Shown: positions 1-9,356, numbered from the stretch's first letter. The stretch: DNA of 64,000 nucleotides from Blastococcus aurantiacus (GCF_900102425.1 NZ_FNBT01000003.1:310001-374000), one strand, 5' to 3'. Numbers and translations are program-made. Notes: generated from the letters alone by a model not told the origin.

Positions 1-772
1 CGTAGAAGCCCGGGAGGGTGACCCGCCCCTGGTCGTCGTGCAACGTCGCGATCAGCTCGGCCAGGGCGTGCAGCGGGTTGGGCACCGCGCCGCCGAACGA
101 GCCGGAGTGCAGGTCGACGGCCGGTCCGCGCAGGGTGATCTCGGCGTCGGCCAGTCCGCGCATCGCGGTGACCGCGCTGGGCACGTCGGGTGCGGCCATG
201 CCGGTGTCGCTGACCACGACGACGTCGCAGTCGAGCCGGTCGCGGCGCTCCCGCAGCAGCGCGGCGAAGTGCGGCGACCCGGACTCCTCCTCCCCCTCGA
301 CCAGCACCTTGACGGTGACGGCGGGGGTGCCGCGACCGGTGGCCGCGAGGTGGGCGCGCAGCCCGAGCAGGTGGACGATCAGGACGCCCTTGTCGTCGCT
401 GGCGCCGCGGCCGTGCAGCTCGGGGCCGTCCGGACCGTCCACGCGCGTGGGCTCGAACGGCGGGTGCACCCACAGCTCCGGCGGGTCCACCGGCTGGACG
501 TCGTGGTGCCCGTAGACCAGCGCCACCGGTGCGTCCGGGTCGGCGCTGGGCCACTCGGCGTAGACGGCGGGGGCACCGGGGGTCGGCCAGATCTCCACGG
601 TCGGGAAGCCGGTGCGGCGCAACGCCTCGGCCAGCCACTCGGCGCTGGCCGCGACATCGGCGGCGTGCGCGGGGTCGGCCGAGATCGACGGGATGCGCAG
701 CCACGCGTCGAGGTCGGCATGCAGGTCGTCGATGTGGGCGGAGACGAACTCGCGTTCCGGACTCGTTGTCAC
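1..772 (-). CDS. M20 family dipeptidase/metallopeptidase (partial, C-terminus off the window)
   Basis: Metal-dependent exopeptidase of the M20 (CNDP-like dipeptidase) family. The gene runs off the left edge, leaving about 257 N-terminal residues. From the GTG at 772 the protein shows the first metal ligand in YGHHDVQP (residues 87-94), the bridging Asp in GRGASDDKG and the acidic pair in EGEEESGS, so the di-zinc site looks intact. A TACCGT hexamer lies 8 nt before the GTG, a leaderless promoter layout that supports this start. It is divergent from the hydrolase at 830. The peptide substrate cannot be read from the sequence. Confidence 0.88.
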   Translation of the reverse strand, partial: MTTSPEREFVSAHIDDLHADLDAWLRIPSISADPAHAADVAASAEWLAEALRRTGFPTVEIWPTPGAPAVYAEWPSADPDAPVALVYGHHDVQPVDPPELWVHPPFEPTRVDGPDGPELHGRGASDDKGVLIVHLLGLRAHLAATGRGTPAVTVKVLVEGEEESGSPHFAALLRERRDRLDCDVVVVSDTGMAAPDVPSAVTAMRGLADAEITLRGPAVDLHSGSFGGAVPNPLHALAELIATLHDDQGRVTLPGFY

Positions 773-780
773 GGCTGCCG

Positions 781-786
781 ACGGTA
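781..786 (-). promoter_or_regulatory. -10 hexamer TACCGT for leaderless M20 peptidase
   Basis: TACCGT (TANNNT) read on the minus strand, 8 nt upstream of the GTG at 772. No convincing -35 is visible. The spacing places the transcript start at or next to the start codon. Confidence 0.45.
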
Positions 787-816
787 GTGCCGCGCGCACC
801 GGGGCGAGCTCCCGGC

Positions 817-822
817 TAGCGT
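817..822 (+). promoter_or_regulatory. -10 hexamer TAGCGT for leaderless hydrolase gene
   Basis: TAGCGT ends 7 nt before the ATG at 830 and no ribosome binding site lies between them. This is the actinobacterial leaderless pattern and it supports the ATG at 830 as the start. Confidence 0.5.
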
Positions 823-829
823 CCGGGGC

Positions 830-1675
830 ATGGCCGGAGAACTGCTGCGCACCGACGTCGGCGACCTCACCTTCGACGTGCGCGTCGACGGACCGGAGGA
901 CGGGCGGCCGGTGCTGCTGCTGCACGGCTTCCCGCAGACCTCCGCGTGCTGGGCGGCGGTGACCCCGCTGCTCACCCAGGCGGGCCTGCGCACCTACGCC
1001 CCCGACCAGCTGGGCTACTCCCCCGGCGCACGCCCTGGCGACGTGGACTCCTACGCGGTGCAGAACCTGGCGCAGGTGACCGCGGACCTGATGACCGCGC
1101 TGGAGATCCCGGTCGCCGACGTCGTCGGGCACGACTGGGGCGCCAACGTCGCGTGGGCGGTGGCCGGCTGGCACTCCGACCGCGTGCGCTCGCTGACCGC
1201 GGTGTCAGTGCCGCACCCGGCGGCCTACACCGCTGCCTTCCGCGTCGACCCGGAGCAGAAGGAGCGCTCGGCCTACATCCGGCTGTTCTGGCAGCAGGGC
1301 AAGGCCGAGGAGGTGCTGCTGGCCGACGACGCGCGGCGGCTGCGCCGGATGTACGACGTCGAGAACAGCGGCATCTCCCCCGAGACGGTGGACGAGTACG
1401 TGGCGGTGCTGTCGGCGCCGGGCGCGCTGACCGCCGCGCTCAACTGGTACCGGGCGATGAGCTCCGACGCCCGCGTGGACAAGGTCGAGGTGCCCACGAC
1501 CTACGTGTGGAGCGACGCCGACGTCGCGATCGGCCGGACCGCCGCCGAGGCGTGCGAGCAGTTCGTCACCGGCGACTACCGGTTCGTCGCGCTGCCGGGC
1601 GTCACGCACTGGATCCCGGAGCAGGCACCCGAGCAGCTGGCCGCCGCGATCTGGGACCGCGTGGCCTCCAGCTGA
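830..1675 (+). CDS. alpha/beta hydrolase, epoxide hydrolase/haloalkane dehalogenase type
   Basis: Cytoplasmic alpha/beta-hydrolase of 281 residues. The oxyanion-hole motif LLHGFPQT sits near residue 30. The nucleophile elbow is VGHDWGAN, so the nucleophile is Asp rather than Ser. The catalytic His is in GVTHWIPEQAP near the C-terminus. An Asp nucleophile places it with epoxide hydrolases and haloalkane or haloacetate dehalogenases; the substrate is unknown. No signal peptide is seen. The gene stands alone between divergent and convergent neighbours, and its stop lies in a GCTGACCGGTCAGC palindrome (1671-1684). Confidence 0.88.
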   Translation: MAGELLRTDVGDLTFDVRVDGPEDGRPVLLLHGFPQTSACWAAVTPLLTQAGLRTYAPDQLGYSPGARPGDVDSYAVQNLAQVTADLMTALEIPVADVVGHDWGANVAWAVAGWHSDRVRSLTAVSVPHPAAYTAAFRVDPEQKERSAYIRLFWQQGKAEEVLLADDARRLRRMYDVENSGISPETVDEYVAVLSAPGALTAALNWYRAMSSDARVDKVEVPTTYVWSDADVAIGRTAAEACEQFVTGDYRFVALPGVTHWIPEQAPEQLAAAIWDRVASS

Positions 1676-1694
1676 CCGGTCAGCGCACTCCGGG

Positions 1695-2186
1695 TCAGAG
1701 CAACTTGTAGTAGCGGACCAGCGGCAGGGGCGTGAAACCGGCCTGCTCGTAGGCGGCCCGCGCAGGGGCGTGCCCGGGGTCGCCGCCGGTGCCGATGACA
1801 GCCAGCTCCGAGCCGTGCTCGCGCATCCGCTCGACGGCGAAGGCGATCAGGTCGGCGGCGATGCCACGCCGCTGGTGCACGGGGTCGACGGCGATCATCT
1901 CGATCTCGCTGCTGTTCGGCTCGTCCTCCTGCCTGCCGTGCACGATCGCGACGAACCCGACCGCCCTGCCCTCGTGTTCGGCGACCCAGGTCGGCATCGC
2001 CTCGTCCCGGCAGACCCGCTCCACGGCCGCCGCCTGCATGGCGCTCCACTGGGGATAGAGGTGAAGGAAGATCGCCTCGCCCAGCACCTGCCGGAACGAG
2101 TCGAACACCGGCGCCCACGCCCGCAGCGAGAGGTCGACGACGGGCGCGATGTCGGATTCGGCGAACGGGCGGATCGAGGTCGGCAC
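1695..2186 (-). CDS. GNAT family N-acetyltransferase
   Basis: A 163-residue GCN5-related N-acetyltransferase. The acetyl-CoA binding segment is IEMIAVDPVHQRRGIAADLI (Q/RxxGxA form), followed by the usual late strand RAAYEQAGFTPLP. The N-terminus (RPFAESDIAPVVDLSLRAW) is typical of small-molecule acetyltransferases. The start is a GTG at 2186. The acceptor substrate is not predictable. It is monocistronic, convergent with the hydrolase upstream in the window. Confidence 0.85.
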   Translation of the reverse strand: MPTSIRPFAESDIAPVVDLSLRAWAPVFDSFRQVLGEAIFLHLYPQWSAMQAAAVERVCRDEAMPTWVAEHEGRAVGFVAIVHGRQEDEPNSSEIEMIAVDPVHQRRGIAADLIAFAVERMREHGSELAVIGTGGDPGHAPARAAYEQAGFTPLPLVRYYKLL

Positions 2187-2223
2187 GGGCTCACTGTCCC
2201 GGGCCGGTCAACAGCTTTCCCGA

Positions 2224-2240
2224 TCAATCGCCGGCGCCGG
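2224..2240. repeat. 17-bp direct repeat shared with the 3' end of adnB
   Basis: TCAATCGCCGGCGCCGG occurs here and again at 2779-2795, where it is the last codons and stop of adnB. Both copies continue into TGACC, after three extra bases in the first copy. The two copies bracket the YCII gene. Confidence 0.8.
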
Positions 2241-2275
2241 CGGTGACCGCAGACCATGGCGACCGGACCTGCCCC

Positions 2276-2641
2276 CTACGCCGGGATTTCCTGGAAGGCC
2301 CGGACCTCGATCCGGGAACCGAGCGCCTTGGACGCCTTGGCGGCCCAGGAGACGGCAGCGTCGCGGTCCGGTACTTCGATCACCCACAGGCCACCGAGGT
2401 ACTCCGGCGCCTGCGTGTACGGCTCGTCGGCGAGGGCGAGGTCGTCACCTGTGTGGTCGACGGTGACCGCGGTCGACGGCGGGTGCAGTCCACCCGCGAA
2501 GACCAGGGCGCCCGACCCCTGCAGCTCCTCGATGAAGGCGAGAGCCAGCGCCATCGTGGCTTTCAGCTCGGCCGGATCCATCGTCGCCATCGTGGGCTCC
2601 TCGGCCGAGTCGTGCGGCATGGACAGCAGGTACTGCGTCAC
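2276..2641 (-). CDS. YCII-related domain protein
   Basis: A 121-residue protein beginning MTQYLLSM, with the fold and length of the YCII/DGPF family. Key features are the N-terminal strand with a His (MPHDS), a central GGLHPPSTAVTV strand and GGLWVIEVPDRDAAVSWA. Members form dimeric alpha/beta barrels; some act in small-molecule or sigma-factor-linked stress responses, but this one has no assigned reaction. A GGAGG-type site precedes the GTG start at 2641. The gene is flanked by a 17-bp direct repeat copied from the end of adnB. Confidence 0.82.
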   Translation of the reverse strand: MTQYLLSMPHDSAEEPTMATMDPAELKATMALALAFIEELQGSGALVFAGGLHPPSTAVTVDHTGDDLALADEPYTQAPEYLGGLWVIEVPDRDAAVSWAAKASKALGSRIEVRAFQEIPA

Positions 2642-2778
2642 GGTGAGCCTCCGGGGCGTCGTGGCGGCCCGTCCGGCCGCACACGAGTGGATGACCTTGG
2701 ACGCCGCCGGATCTCATCGGTCGTTGCTTCGGGTGGGACGCCCTGCCCCGGAATGCCGAGCCAGCCCCCCCGAGCCGG

Positions 2779-5700
2779 TCAATCGCCGGCGCCGGTGACC
2801 AGGTCGAGCAGACCCGCCTCGTCGAGCAGGTCGACCGGGCGGACGGTGAGCCCGTCGGCGACGTGGTGGAAGCCGGCGCTGACCTGCTCCACGGGGACGC
2901 CCGTGAGCCGCGACCAGCCGAGCCGGTAGGCGGCCAGCTGCACGCCGGCCGCGGCGAGCTCGCCACCCCTCGGCGGCGGGCCGGTCTTCCAGTCGATGAC
3001 CTCGTAGCCGCCGTCCTCGCGCACGAAGACCGCGTCGATGCGCCCGCGCAGCGTCAGCGGGCCCAGCGGCGTCTCGAAGGGCACCTCGACCTCGAGCGGC
3101 TGGCGGTCGGCCCACTCGCTCTCGAGGAACGCAGCCTGCAGCTTCTCCAGCTGGGCGTCGGGGGCGGCGAACTCGTCGCCGGACCCGGGCAGCTCGTCGA
3201 GGTCGACCAGCCGCGCGGCGCCGAACCGCTCCTCGAGCCAGGTGTGGAAGGCGGTGCCCCGACGCGCCTGCGGTGCGGGCGCAGCAGGCATCGGGCGGCG
3301 CAGCCGGCGGGCCAGCTCGGCGGGGTCACGGCGCAGGGTGACCAGGGCCGACACCGACAGGTGGGAGGGCAGGGGCACGTCGACCGTCGGGCCGGAGTGC
3401 CGGGCGCGCTCGCGCAGCAGCAGGTCGGCGTCACGGACCCAGGAGGCGATCAGCGGGTCGTCCTCGCCCAGGGACAGCTCCGGGTCCAGCGGGTGCGGGG
3501 CGGCGGACTCGACCAGGTCGGCGGCGGCGCTGAGCGAGCGGCGCCGGCGGGCCGAGAGCGGGTCGGCCGGCCACGTCCCGATCGGCCACTCGTCGAGTAC
3601 CGGGTTGGTGGCGTCGTCGTCGGGGGCGGGAGCCCAGTGCACGACCTCGCCGGCACCGTCCTCGCACGCCTGCCGGGCGGTGTGCAGCAGCACCGAGGGC
3701 CCGCACGGCTTGACGCCGTCGCGCCACCAGCTGCCCGAGCACAGCAGCAGGTGCCGCGCCCGCGTGACGGCGACGTAGCCCAGCCGGATCTCCTCGTCCC
3801 GCCCGAAGTCCTTCCAGTCCTGCACGTACTGCTCCAGGGCGTCGCGCACCGCGGCCTGGTCGCCGGAGCCGGGCACCGGGAGCTTCAGCGCCGGCAGTTC
3901 GGCGCGGTCGGTGAGCCGCAGCTCGGCCGGCACGGCGCCCGGGTCCTTGATCCACGAGTCGCTGGCGTTGCTCCGTGCGGGGAACTGGTCGACGGTCATC
4001 CCGGGGACGGCGACGACGTCCCACTCCAGGCCCTTGGCCGAGTGCCCGGTGAGCAGCTGCACCGCCTCCGGGTTGACCGCCACCTCCCCCGGCTCCAAGC
4101 CGCGCTCGCGCTCCTCGGCGTCGCGCAGGTATCCGAGGAACGCCGGCAGCGAGGGCAGCTCGGCCAGCTCGGTGAACTCGGCGGCGACGCCGTGCAGCGC
4201 GTCGAGGTGGGCGCGGGCGCCGGCGGGGCTGGCATCGGGTGCGCTGGCCAGCTCGGTCTCCAGCCCCAGCGTGCGGGAGACCTCGTCGACCAGGTCGGGC
4301 AGCGACTCACCCAGCCGGTTGCGCAGGTGTGCCAGCTCCGCACCCAGACGGCGCAGGCGGCGGTGACCGTCGGGTGAGTAGGCGGCGGGATCGCCGAGGT
4401 CGTCCAGCGCCTCGACGATGCTCCCGCGCTCGACCGTGGCCTCGGTCACCGGCGTGCTGCCCTCCTCGGTGGGCCGCGGCGGCCGGCGGGAGTGGACCAG
4501 CGCCCGGGCACGGGCCTCGAGGGCGGCGAGGTCGCGCGGTCCGATCCGCCAGCGGGCGCCGGTGAGCAGCCGGCCGAGCGCGTCGCCCGCCGTCGGGTCG
4601 ACCAGCACGGTGAGGGTGGCGACGACGTCGGAGACCTCGGGCACCTCGAGCAGCCCGCCCAGCCCGACGACCTCGACGGGCAGCCCTCGCTCGCGCAACG
4701 CGGCGGCGATCCCCGGCAGCTGCTTGCGGGTGCGGGCCAGCACCGCGACCGTCGGCGGCCGGCCGTCGGGCCGCCGGCCGACCACCGGGTCCTCCCCCCG
4801 CCAGCAGGCCGCCAGCCGGTCGGCGAGCGCTGCGGTCTCGTCGGCGATCGTGTCGTAGAGGCCGACGGTCACCGCACCGCGGCCGGCCGTGGGCGCCGGC
4901 GCGAGGTCGGGCAGCGGGTGCTCGGGCGGCGGCAGCATCGCGGAGACGGCGTTGGCCACGGCCAGCACGCTCTCGTCGTTGCGCCAGCTGGTCGCCAGGG
5001 TGAGCCGCTGGGCGCCCTTCGGGCCGCGGCCGGGGAAGGTGCGGTCGAAGCGCTCGATCGTGCCGGCCGAGGCACCCCGCCAGCCGTAGATCGACTGCCG
5101 GGGGTCGCCGACGGCGAGCACGGCGTGGCCGGTGCCGCCGCCGAACAGCGCCTCCAGCATGCGGAGCTGCCCGACGCTGGTGTCCTGGTACTCGTCGAGC
5201 AGCACGACCTTCCAGCGGGCCCGCTCGCGGCGGCCCACCTCGGGCGCGGCGACGGCGATGCGCGCGGCGTGCGCCACCTGGTCGGCGTAGTCGATGGAAC
5301 CCATCGACCGCTTGCGCGCCTCGAACGCCTCGACCAGCGGGAGCAGCGCCACCCGGGCCTTCTGCCGGGCCAGCATCTCCGTCACCGCCGCGTAGGGGCC
5401 GCGCTTCTTGGGCGCGTCCGCGTAGCCGGCGATCTGCGCCTGGAGCTTCGCCGTCCAGGCGCGCAGGGCCGCCGGGCTGACGTCGTGCTCGCCCATCTCG
5501 GCGGCCAGGGCCAGCACGTCCTCGACGGTGGTCAGCGGGGTGAGCGGGACGTCGCTCATGTCGCCTGTCCACGCCGAGACGACGGTGGCCGCCTGCCCCC
5601 AGCACATCGCGGGGCCGAGCACCCCGGCGCCGGGCTCCACCCCGATGCGCAGACCGTGCTCGGCGACCAGCGCGGCCGCGTAGCCGTGGTAGGTCGAGAC

Positions 5701-6168
5701 GGTCGGCTGGGCGACGGAGAGCCGCTCGCGCAGCTCGGGCTCGGTGTCGGGGTGGCGGGCCAGCGCCCCGAGCCGCAGGTGGACCCGCTCGTTGAGCTCG
5801 CTGGCGGCCTTGCGGGTGAAGGTCAGCCCGAGGATCTCCTCGGGCGCCACGATCTGGTTGGCCACGAGCCAGGAGACCCGGGCGGCCATGGTCTCGGTCT
5901 TCCCGGAGCCGGCTCCGGCCACCACCACGAGCGGCCGGTCGGCGGGGGCCTCGACCACGCGGGCCTGCTCCGGCGACGGCGCGTAGGACAGACCGCACCG
6001 GGCAGCGACCTCGGCCGGGCTGAGCAGTCGCCGGCGCGCGGCCGGGGCCTCCGCGGCCTCGGTGAGCAGGTCATCGAAGGAGAGCTGCTGAGAAACCCCG
6101 TTCTCCCCTCCGCTCGCAGGCTCGCGAGGGAACCCGGAACGGGGCCGTGCAGACGGAAAAGAGCTCAC
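2779..6168 (-). CDS. adnB: ATP-dependent helicase-nuclease subunit AdnB
   Basis: UvrD-like motor-nuclease subunit that pairs with AdnA to resect DNA double-strand breaks. The 1129-residue protein (about 1100 is usual) has Walker A AGAGSGKT at 84-91, Walker B VVLLDEYQDT, motif III GDPRQSIYGWRGA, motif V/VI region HSAKGLEWDVVAVPGM, and a C-terminal RecB-type nuclease core RGRIDAVF...EVIDWKTG. The GTG start at 6168 overlaps the adnA stop by 4 nt (GTGA), so the two are translationally coupled. Residues about 6-25 are encoded by a copy of the dispersed hairpin repeat (6094-6151). Unlike AdnA it has no visible C-terminal cysteine cluster. Confidence 0.93.
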   Translation of the reverse strand: MSSFPSARPRSGFPREPASGGENGVSQQLSFDDLLTEAAEAPAARRRLLSPAEVAARCGLSYAPSPEQARVVEAPADRPLVVVAGAGSGKTETMAARVSWLVANQIVAPEEILGLTFTRKAASELNERVHLRLGALARHPDTEPELRERLSVAQPTVSTYHGYAAALVAEHGLRIGVEPGAGVLGPAMCWGQAATVVSAWTGDMSDVPLTPLTTVEDVLALAAEMGEHDVSPAALRAWTAKLQAQIAGYADAPKKRGPYAAVTEMLARQKARVALLPLVEAFEARKRSMGSIDYADQVAHAARIAVAAPEVGRRERARWKVVLLDEYQDTSVGQLRMLEALFGGGTGHAVLAVGDPRQSIYGWRGASAGTIERFDRTFPGRGPKGAQRLTLATSWRNDESVLAVANAVSAMLPPPEHPLPDLAPAPTAGRGAVTVGLYDTIADETAALADRLAACWRGEDPVVGRRPDGRPPTVAVLARTRKQLPGIAAALRERGLPVEVVGLGGLLEVPEVSDVVATLTVLVDPTAGDALGRLLTGARWRIGPRDLAALEARARALVHSRRPPRPTEEGSTPVTEATVERGSIVEALDDLGDPAAYSPDGHRRLRRLGAELAHLRNRLGESLPDLVDEVSRTLGLETELASAPDASPAGARAHLDALHGVAAEFTELAELPSLPAFLGYLRDAEERERGLEPGEVAVNPEAVQLLTGHSAKGLEWDVVAVPGMTVDQFPARSNASDSWIKDPGAVPAELRLTDRAELPALKLPVPGSGDQAAVRDALEQYVQDWKDFGRDEEIRLGYVAVTRARHLLLCSGSWWRDGVKPCGPSVLLHTARQACEDGAGEVVHWAPAPDDDATNPVLDEWPIGTWPADPLSARRRRSLSAAADLVESAAPHPLDPELSLGEDDPLIASWVRDADLLLRERARHSGPTVDVPLPSHLSVSALVTLRRDPAELARRLRRPMPAAPAPQARRGTAFHTWLEERFGAARLVDLDELPGSGDEFAAPDAQLEKLQAAFLESEWADRQPLEVEVPFETPLGPLTLRGRIDAVFVREDGGYEVIDWKTGPPPRGGELAAAGVQLAAYRLGWSRLTGVPVEQVSAGFHHVADGLTVRPVDLLDEAGLLDLVTGAGD
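6094..6151 (+). repeat. dispersed hairpin repeat copy 1 (inside adnB 5' end)
   Basis: Matches the gene-end repeat family: a CCCCGTTCTCC arm, a core around CTCGCAGGCTCGCG, and a closing GGAACGGGGCCGT arm. It is the only copy lying within a coding region; on the minus strand it encodes part of the AdnB N-terminus. Confidence 0.7.
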
Positions 6169-9100
6169 CCCGTCACCTGCCGGCCGCGCTCGTGCATGGG
6201 ACAGCTACGCCGGGCCGGACAGCGGGAGCAGTGGCTGCCGGTGCGCACCTCGAAGGTGGCCGCGCCCATGCCCTCGCCGACGTCGGTGATCAGCTCCCCC
6301 GCCCAGGTGGTGGCCACCGGGACGTCGGCAGGCAGCGGCTGCTGGTGCTGCTCCTTGGCCTTGGCCCCGCTGCCGACCTGCAGCAGCGCCGCCCCACCGG
6401 GCACCGCACCGTGGTCGCCGAAGCCCCCGGCGGCCACCGCCACCTGGTAGGCGGCGAGCTGGCCGTGCTCCTCGGTGTTCTTCGGGACCGTCTTGCCGGT
6501 CTTGAGGTCGACCACGACCAGCCGGCCGTCGGCGTCGCGCTCGAGCCGGTCGACCTGGCCGCGCAGCCGGGCACGCCCGACCACGACGTCGAAGTTCTCC
6601 TCGACGCCGACCAGGTCGCGGTCGTTGGCCGCGTGCCAGCGCAGGAAGCGGTCCAGCATGTCCTGCGCCGCCTGGCGCTGGCGCTGGTCTGCCCAACCGG
6701 GGCCCAGGTCGAGCTGGTCGAGCTCGCCGTCGAGGGCCGCGGGCGCCTCGGCCGGCGGCAGCCCCTCGGCGACCTGCTGGGCGACGGCGTGCACCGCCGT
6801 GCCCACGGTCCGGGTGGAGTCGGGCGAGGCCTCGGCCCCCACGGCGCCCAGCACCCAGCGCAGCGGGCAGCGCTGGAAGGTCTCGATGTGCGAGGGACGC
6901 ACGCGCACCTCGTCGTCCTCGGGCACGAGCGGGGCGTCGTCGGACAGCGGTGCCAGCCCCCACCAGGACCGCGGCGAGGCGCCGGGGACGCCGTCGTCGG
7001 CGAGCCGCCGCAGCACCGAGGCGGCGGCCGACCGGCGGGACGCGGGGGTGCCGGGATCGGTGACCGCCCGGCGGAGCTCTGCGACCAGCGCCGGCAGCGT
7101 CAGGGAGCGGGGCAGCTCGGTGAGCGCGCGCCCGTCCTCCGGCGGCGGCTGCACGAGGTCGAGGAACCGCGAGGCGGTGGCCCCGGCGTCGGCGCCGTCG
7201 AGGGCGCCCTGCACCGCGGTGACGATCAGCCGCCGGCGGGCGCGGGTGACGGCGACGTAGAAGAGCCGGCGTTCCTCGGCCAGTGCCAGGGTGCGGCGGT
7301 CGACGACCGCGCCGTCGATGCCGGCGGCCCGCTCGACGAGCACCTCCGCGCCCAGCAGCGAGGACCGCTCGCTCAGGTTCGGCCACACGCCCTCCTGCAC
7401 GCCGGCGACGCAGACGAGGTCCCACTCCAGGCCCTTGGAGGCGTGCGCGGTGAGCAGCCGCACGGTCTCCCCTGCGGCGGCGCGGGCGGCGCCGGTGTCG
7501 CTGGGCAGCTCCTGGGCGGAGAGGTGTGCCACGAACGCGCGGACGTCGGCCGAGGGCAGCCGGTCGACGAAGCCGGCGGCGGCGTCGAAGAGCGAGACGA
7601 CGGCGTCCAGGTCGCGGTCGGCGACCGCACCGGTCGGCCCGCCGGCGGCGCTGGCCCGGGCCCACTTCGCGGCCAGGCCGCTGGTCTGCCACATCGCCCA
7701 CAGCACGTCCTCGGCGGTGCCGTCCTGCGCCAGTGCCAGCCGGCCGGCGCCCAGCACCGCAGCCACGCGCAGGGCGGGCCGGGCGACGTGCTCGGGCAGC
7801 GCCTCCAGCAGCGCGTCGTCCTCCAGTGCCATGGCCAGCGGGGCACCGCGCTCGGCGGCGTCCACACCCTGCCGGGCGAGGGCGACGCGCACGGCGCGGC
7901 GCAGCCGACGCAGGTCCAGCACGGTGGCGCCGCCCAGGGGCGAGGCCAGCAGCGCCTCGGCGGCCGTCTCGTCCAGACCGGTGGCGATGCCCTCGGCCGG
8001 ATCGGTGCCCGGGCGCGGCAGCAGCGCGGTGAGCGCACCCAGGAACGGGGCCACGGCGGGCTGACCGGCCAGCGCCACGTCGTCGGAGGACACGGCGACC
8101 GGGACGCCTGCCGATGCCAGCGCGCGACGCAGCGGGCCCAGTGCCGCGGCGGCGCGGACGACCACGGCCATCTGCGACCACGGCACCCCGTCGAGCAGGT
8201 GGGCGCGGCGCAGCCGGTCGGCGAGGTAGGCGGCCTCGATCGCGGCGGACCCGAAGACGTGCACCTCGGCCGCACCGGGATCGGCCGACTCCCCCGCCGT
8301 CAGCCGGCGGTGCTCCCACGGGCCGGGCAGCCCGTCGGCCACCTGCCGGCTGATCCGCAGCAACTCGGCACCCGACCGACGGGAGATCCCCAGCGAGACG
8401 CGAGCCGCAGGGCGGCCGTCGGTGTGCCGGAACCGGTCGGGGAACTCGGCCATGCCGCGCGGCTCGGCACCGCGGAACGCGTAGATGGACTGGTCGGGGT
8501 CACCGACGGCGACCACGTTGCCACCACGCCCGGCCAGCAGGGCGAGCAGCTCCACCTGCGCGGGGTCGGTGTCCTGGTACTCGTCGACGAACAGCCAGCG
8601 GGCGCGCTCGCGCTCCTGCCGCAGCAGCTCGGCGTCGCCGTCGAGCTCGGCGATCGCCTGCCGGACCAGCTCCGCGGGGTCGTACCCGGACGCGTCGCCC
8701 CGGCCGAGGGTGGAGAAGGCGGTGACCGCCTCGTACTGCTCCTGGAAGGCGGCGGCGTGCACCCAGTGCTCCCGGCCGGTCTCCCGGCCCCACGCGGCCA
8801 GCTGCTCCGGGGCGACGCCGCGCTCGGTGGCCCGCAGGAGCAGCTCGCGCAGCTCGGTGCGGAAGCCGGCCGTGCCCAGCGCAGGCGCCAGGTCCGCGGG
8901 CCAGCGGACCGCGCCCTCCTCCTCGACGTCGCCGCGCAGCAGCTCGGCGACGACGGCGTCCTGCTCGGCCGACGTGAGCAGCCGCGGCGGCGCCTCACCC
9001 CGCAGCAGCGCGGCGCGGCGGAGGACGCCGTAGGCGTAGGAGTGCAGGGTGCGCGCCAGCGGCTCGCGGATGGTCTGCGCGACGCGGCTGGTGATGCGCG

Positions 9101-9356
9101 TGCGCAACTCGGCGGCGGCCTTGCGGCTGAAGGTCAGGACGAGGATCTGCTCGGGGTCCAGCCCCGCCTCGATCCGGGTGGCGACCGCCTCGACGATCGT
9201 CGTGGTCTTGCCGGTGCCGGGACCGGCGAGGACCAGCAGCGGTCCGGCCGGGTGGTCGACGACGGCCTGCTGGGTGGGGTCGAGCCGCGGAGCCGCCACC
9301 GGCGGTCGCTCCGCCTGCACCAGCCGGTAGACCGGTGCCCCTCCCCCCTGTGCCAC
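6165..9356 (-). CDS. adnA: ATP-dependent helicase-nuclease subunit AdnA
   Basis: First gene of the adnAB pair, 1063 residues (about 1050 in mycobacteria). Seen in order: Walker A GPGTGKT at 45-51, DEYQD Walker B, GDPDQSIYAFRGA, HASKGLEWDLVCVAGV, then a RecB-family nuclease domain with RGQVDRLER and VVVDLKTGKT. A Cys in FQRCPLRWVLG plus CSRCPARRSC near the C-terminus form the C...Cx2Cx5C ligands of an AddB/AdnA-type 4Fe-4S cluster. Both subunits therefore keep motor and nuclease motifs, as known for AdnAB and unlike RecBCD. The start is GTG. The next gene on the same strand is the small ORF at 9420. Confidence 0.93.
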   Translation of the reverse strand: MAQGGGAPVYRLVQAERPPVAAPRLDPTQQAVVDHPAGPLLVLAGPGTGKTTTIVEAVATRIEAGLDPEQILVLTFSRKAAAELRTRITSRVAQTIREPLARTLHSYAYGVLRRAALLRGEAPPRLLTSAEQDAVVAELLRGDVEEEGAVRWPADLAPALGTAGFRTELRELLLRATERGVAPEQLAAWGRETGREHWVHAAAFQEQYEAVTAFSTLGRGDASGYDPAELVRQAIAELDGDAELLRQERERARWLFVDEYQDTDPAQVELLALLAGRGGNVVAVGDPDQSIYAFRGAEPRGMAEFPDRFRHTDGRPAARVSLGISRRSGAELLRISRQVADGLPGPWEHRRLTAGESADPGAAEVHVFGSAAIEAAYLADRLRRAHLLDGVPWSQMAVVVRAAAALGPLRRALASAGVPVAVSSDDVALAGQPAVAPFLGALTALLPRPGTDPAEGIATGLDETAAEALLASPLGGATVLDLRRLRRAVRVALARQGVDAAERGAPLAMALEDDALLEALPEHVARPALRVAAVLGAGRLALAQDGTAEDVLWAMWQTSGLAAKWARASAAGGPTGAVADRDLDAVVSLFDAAAGFVDRLPSADVRAFVAHLSAQELPSDTGAARAAAGETVRLLTAHASKGLEWDLVCVAGVQEGVWPNLSERSSLLGAEVLVERAAGIDGAVVDRRTLALAEERRLFYVAVTRARRRLIVTAVQGALDGADAGATASRFLDLVQPPPEDGRALTELPRSLTLPALVAELRRAVTDPGTPASRRSAAASVLRRLADDGVPGASPRSWWGLAPLSDDAPLVPEDDEVRVRPSHIETFQRCPLRWVLGAVGAEASPDSTRTVGTAVHAVAQQVAEGLPPAEAPAALDGELDQLDLGPGWADQRQRQAAQDMLDRFLRWHAANDRDLVGVEENFDVVVGRARLRGQVDRLERDADGRLVVVDLKTGKTVPKNTEEHGQLAAYQVAVAAGGFGDHGAVPGGAALLQVGSGAKAKEQHQQPLPADVPVATTWAGELITDVGEGMGAATFEVRTGSHCSRCPARRSCPMHERGRQVTG

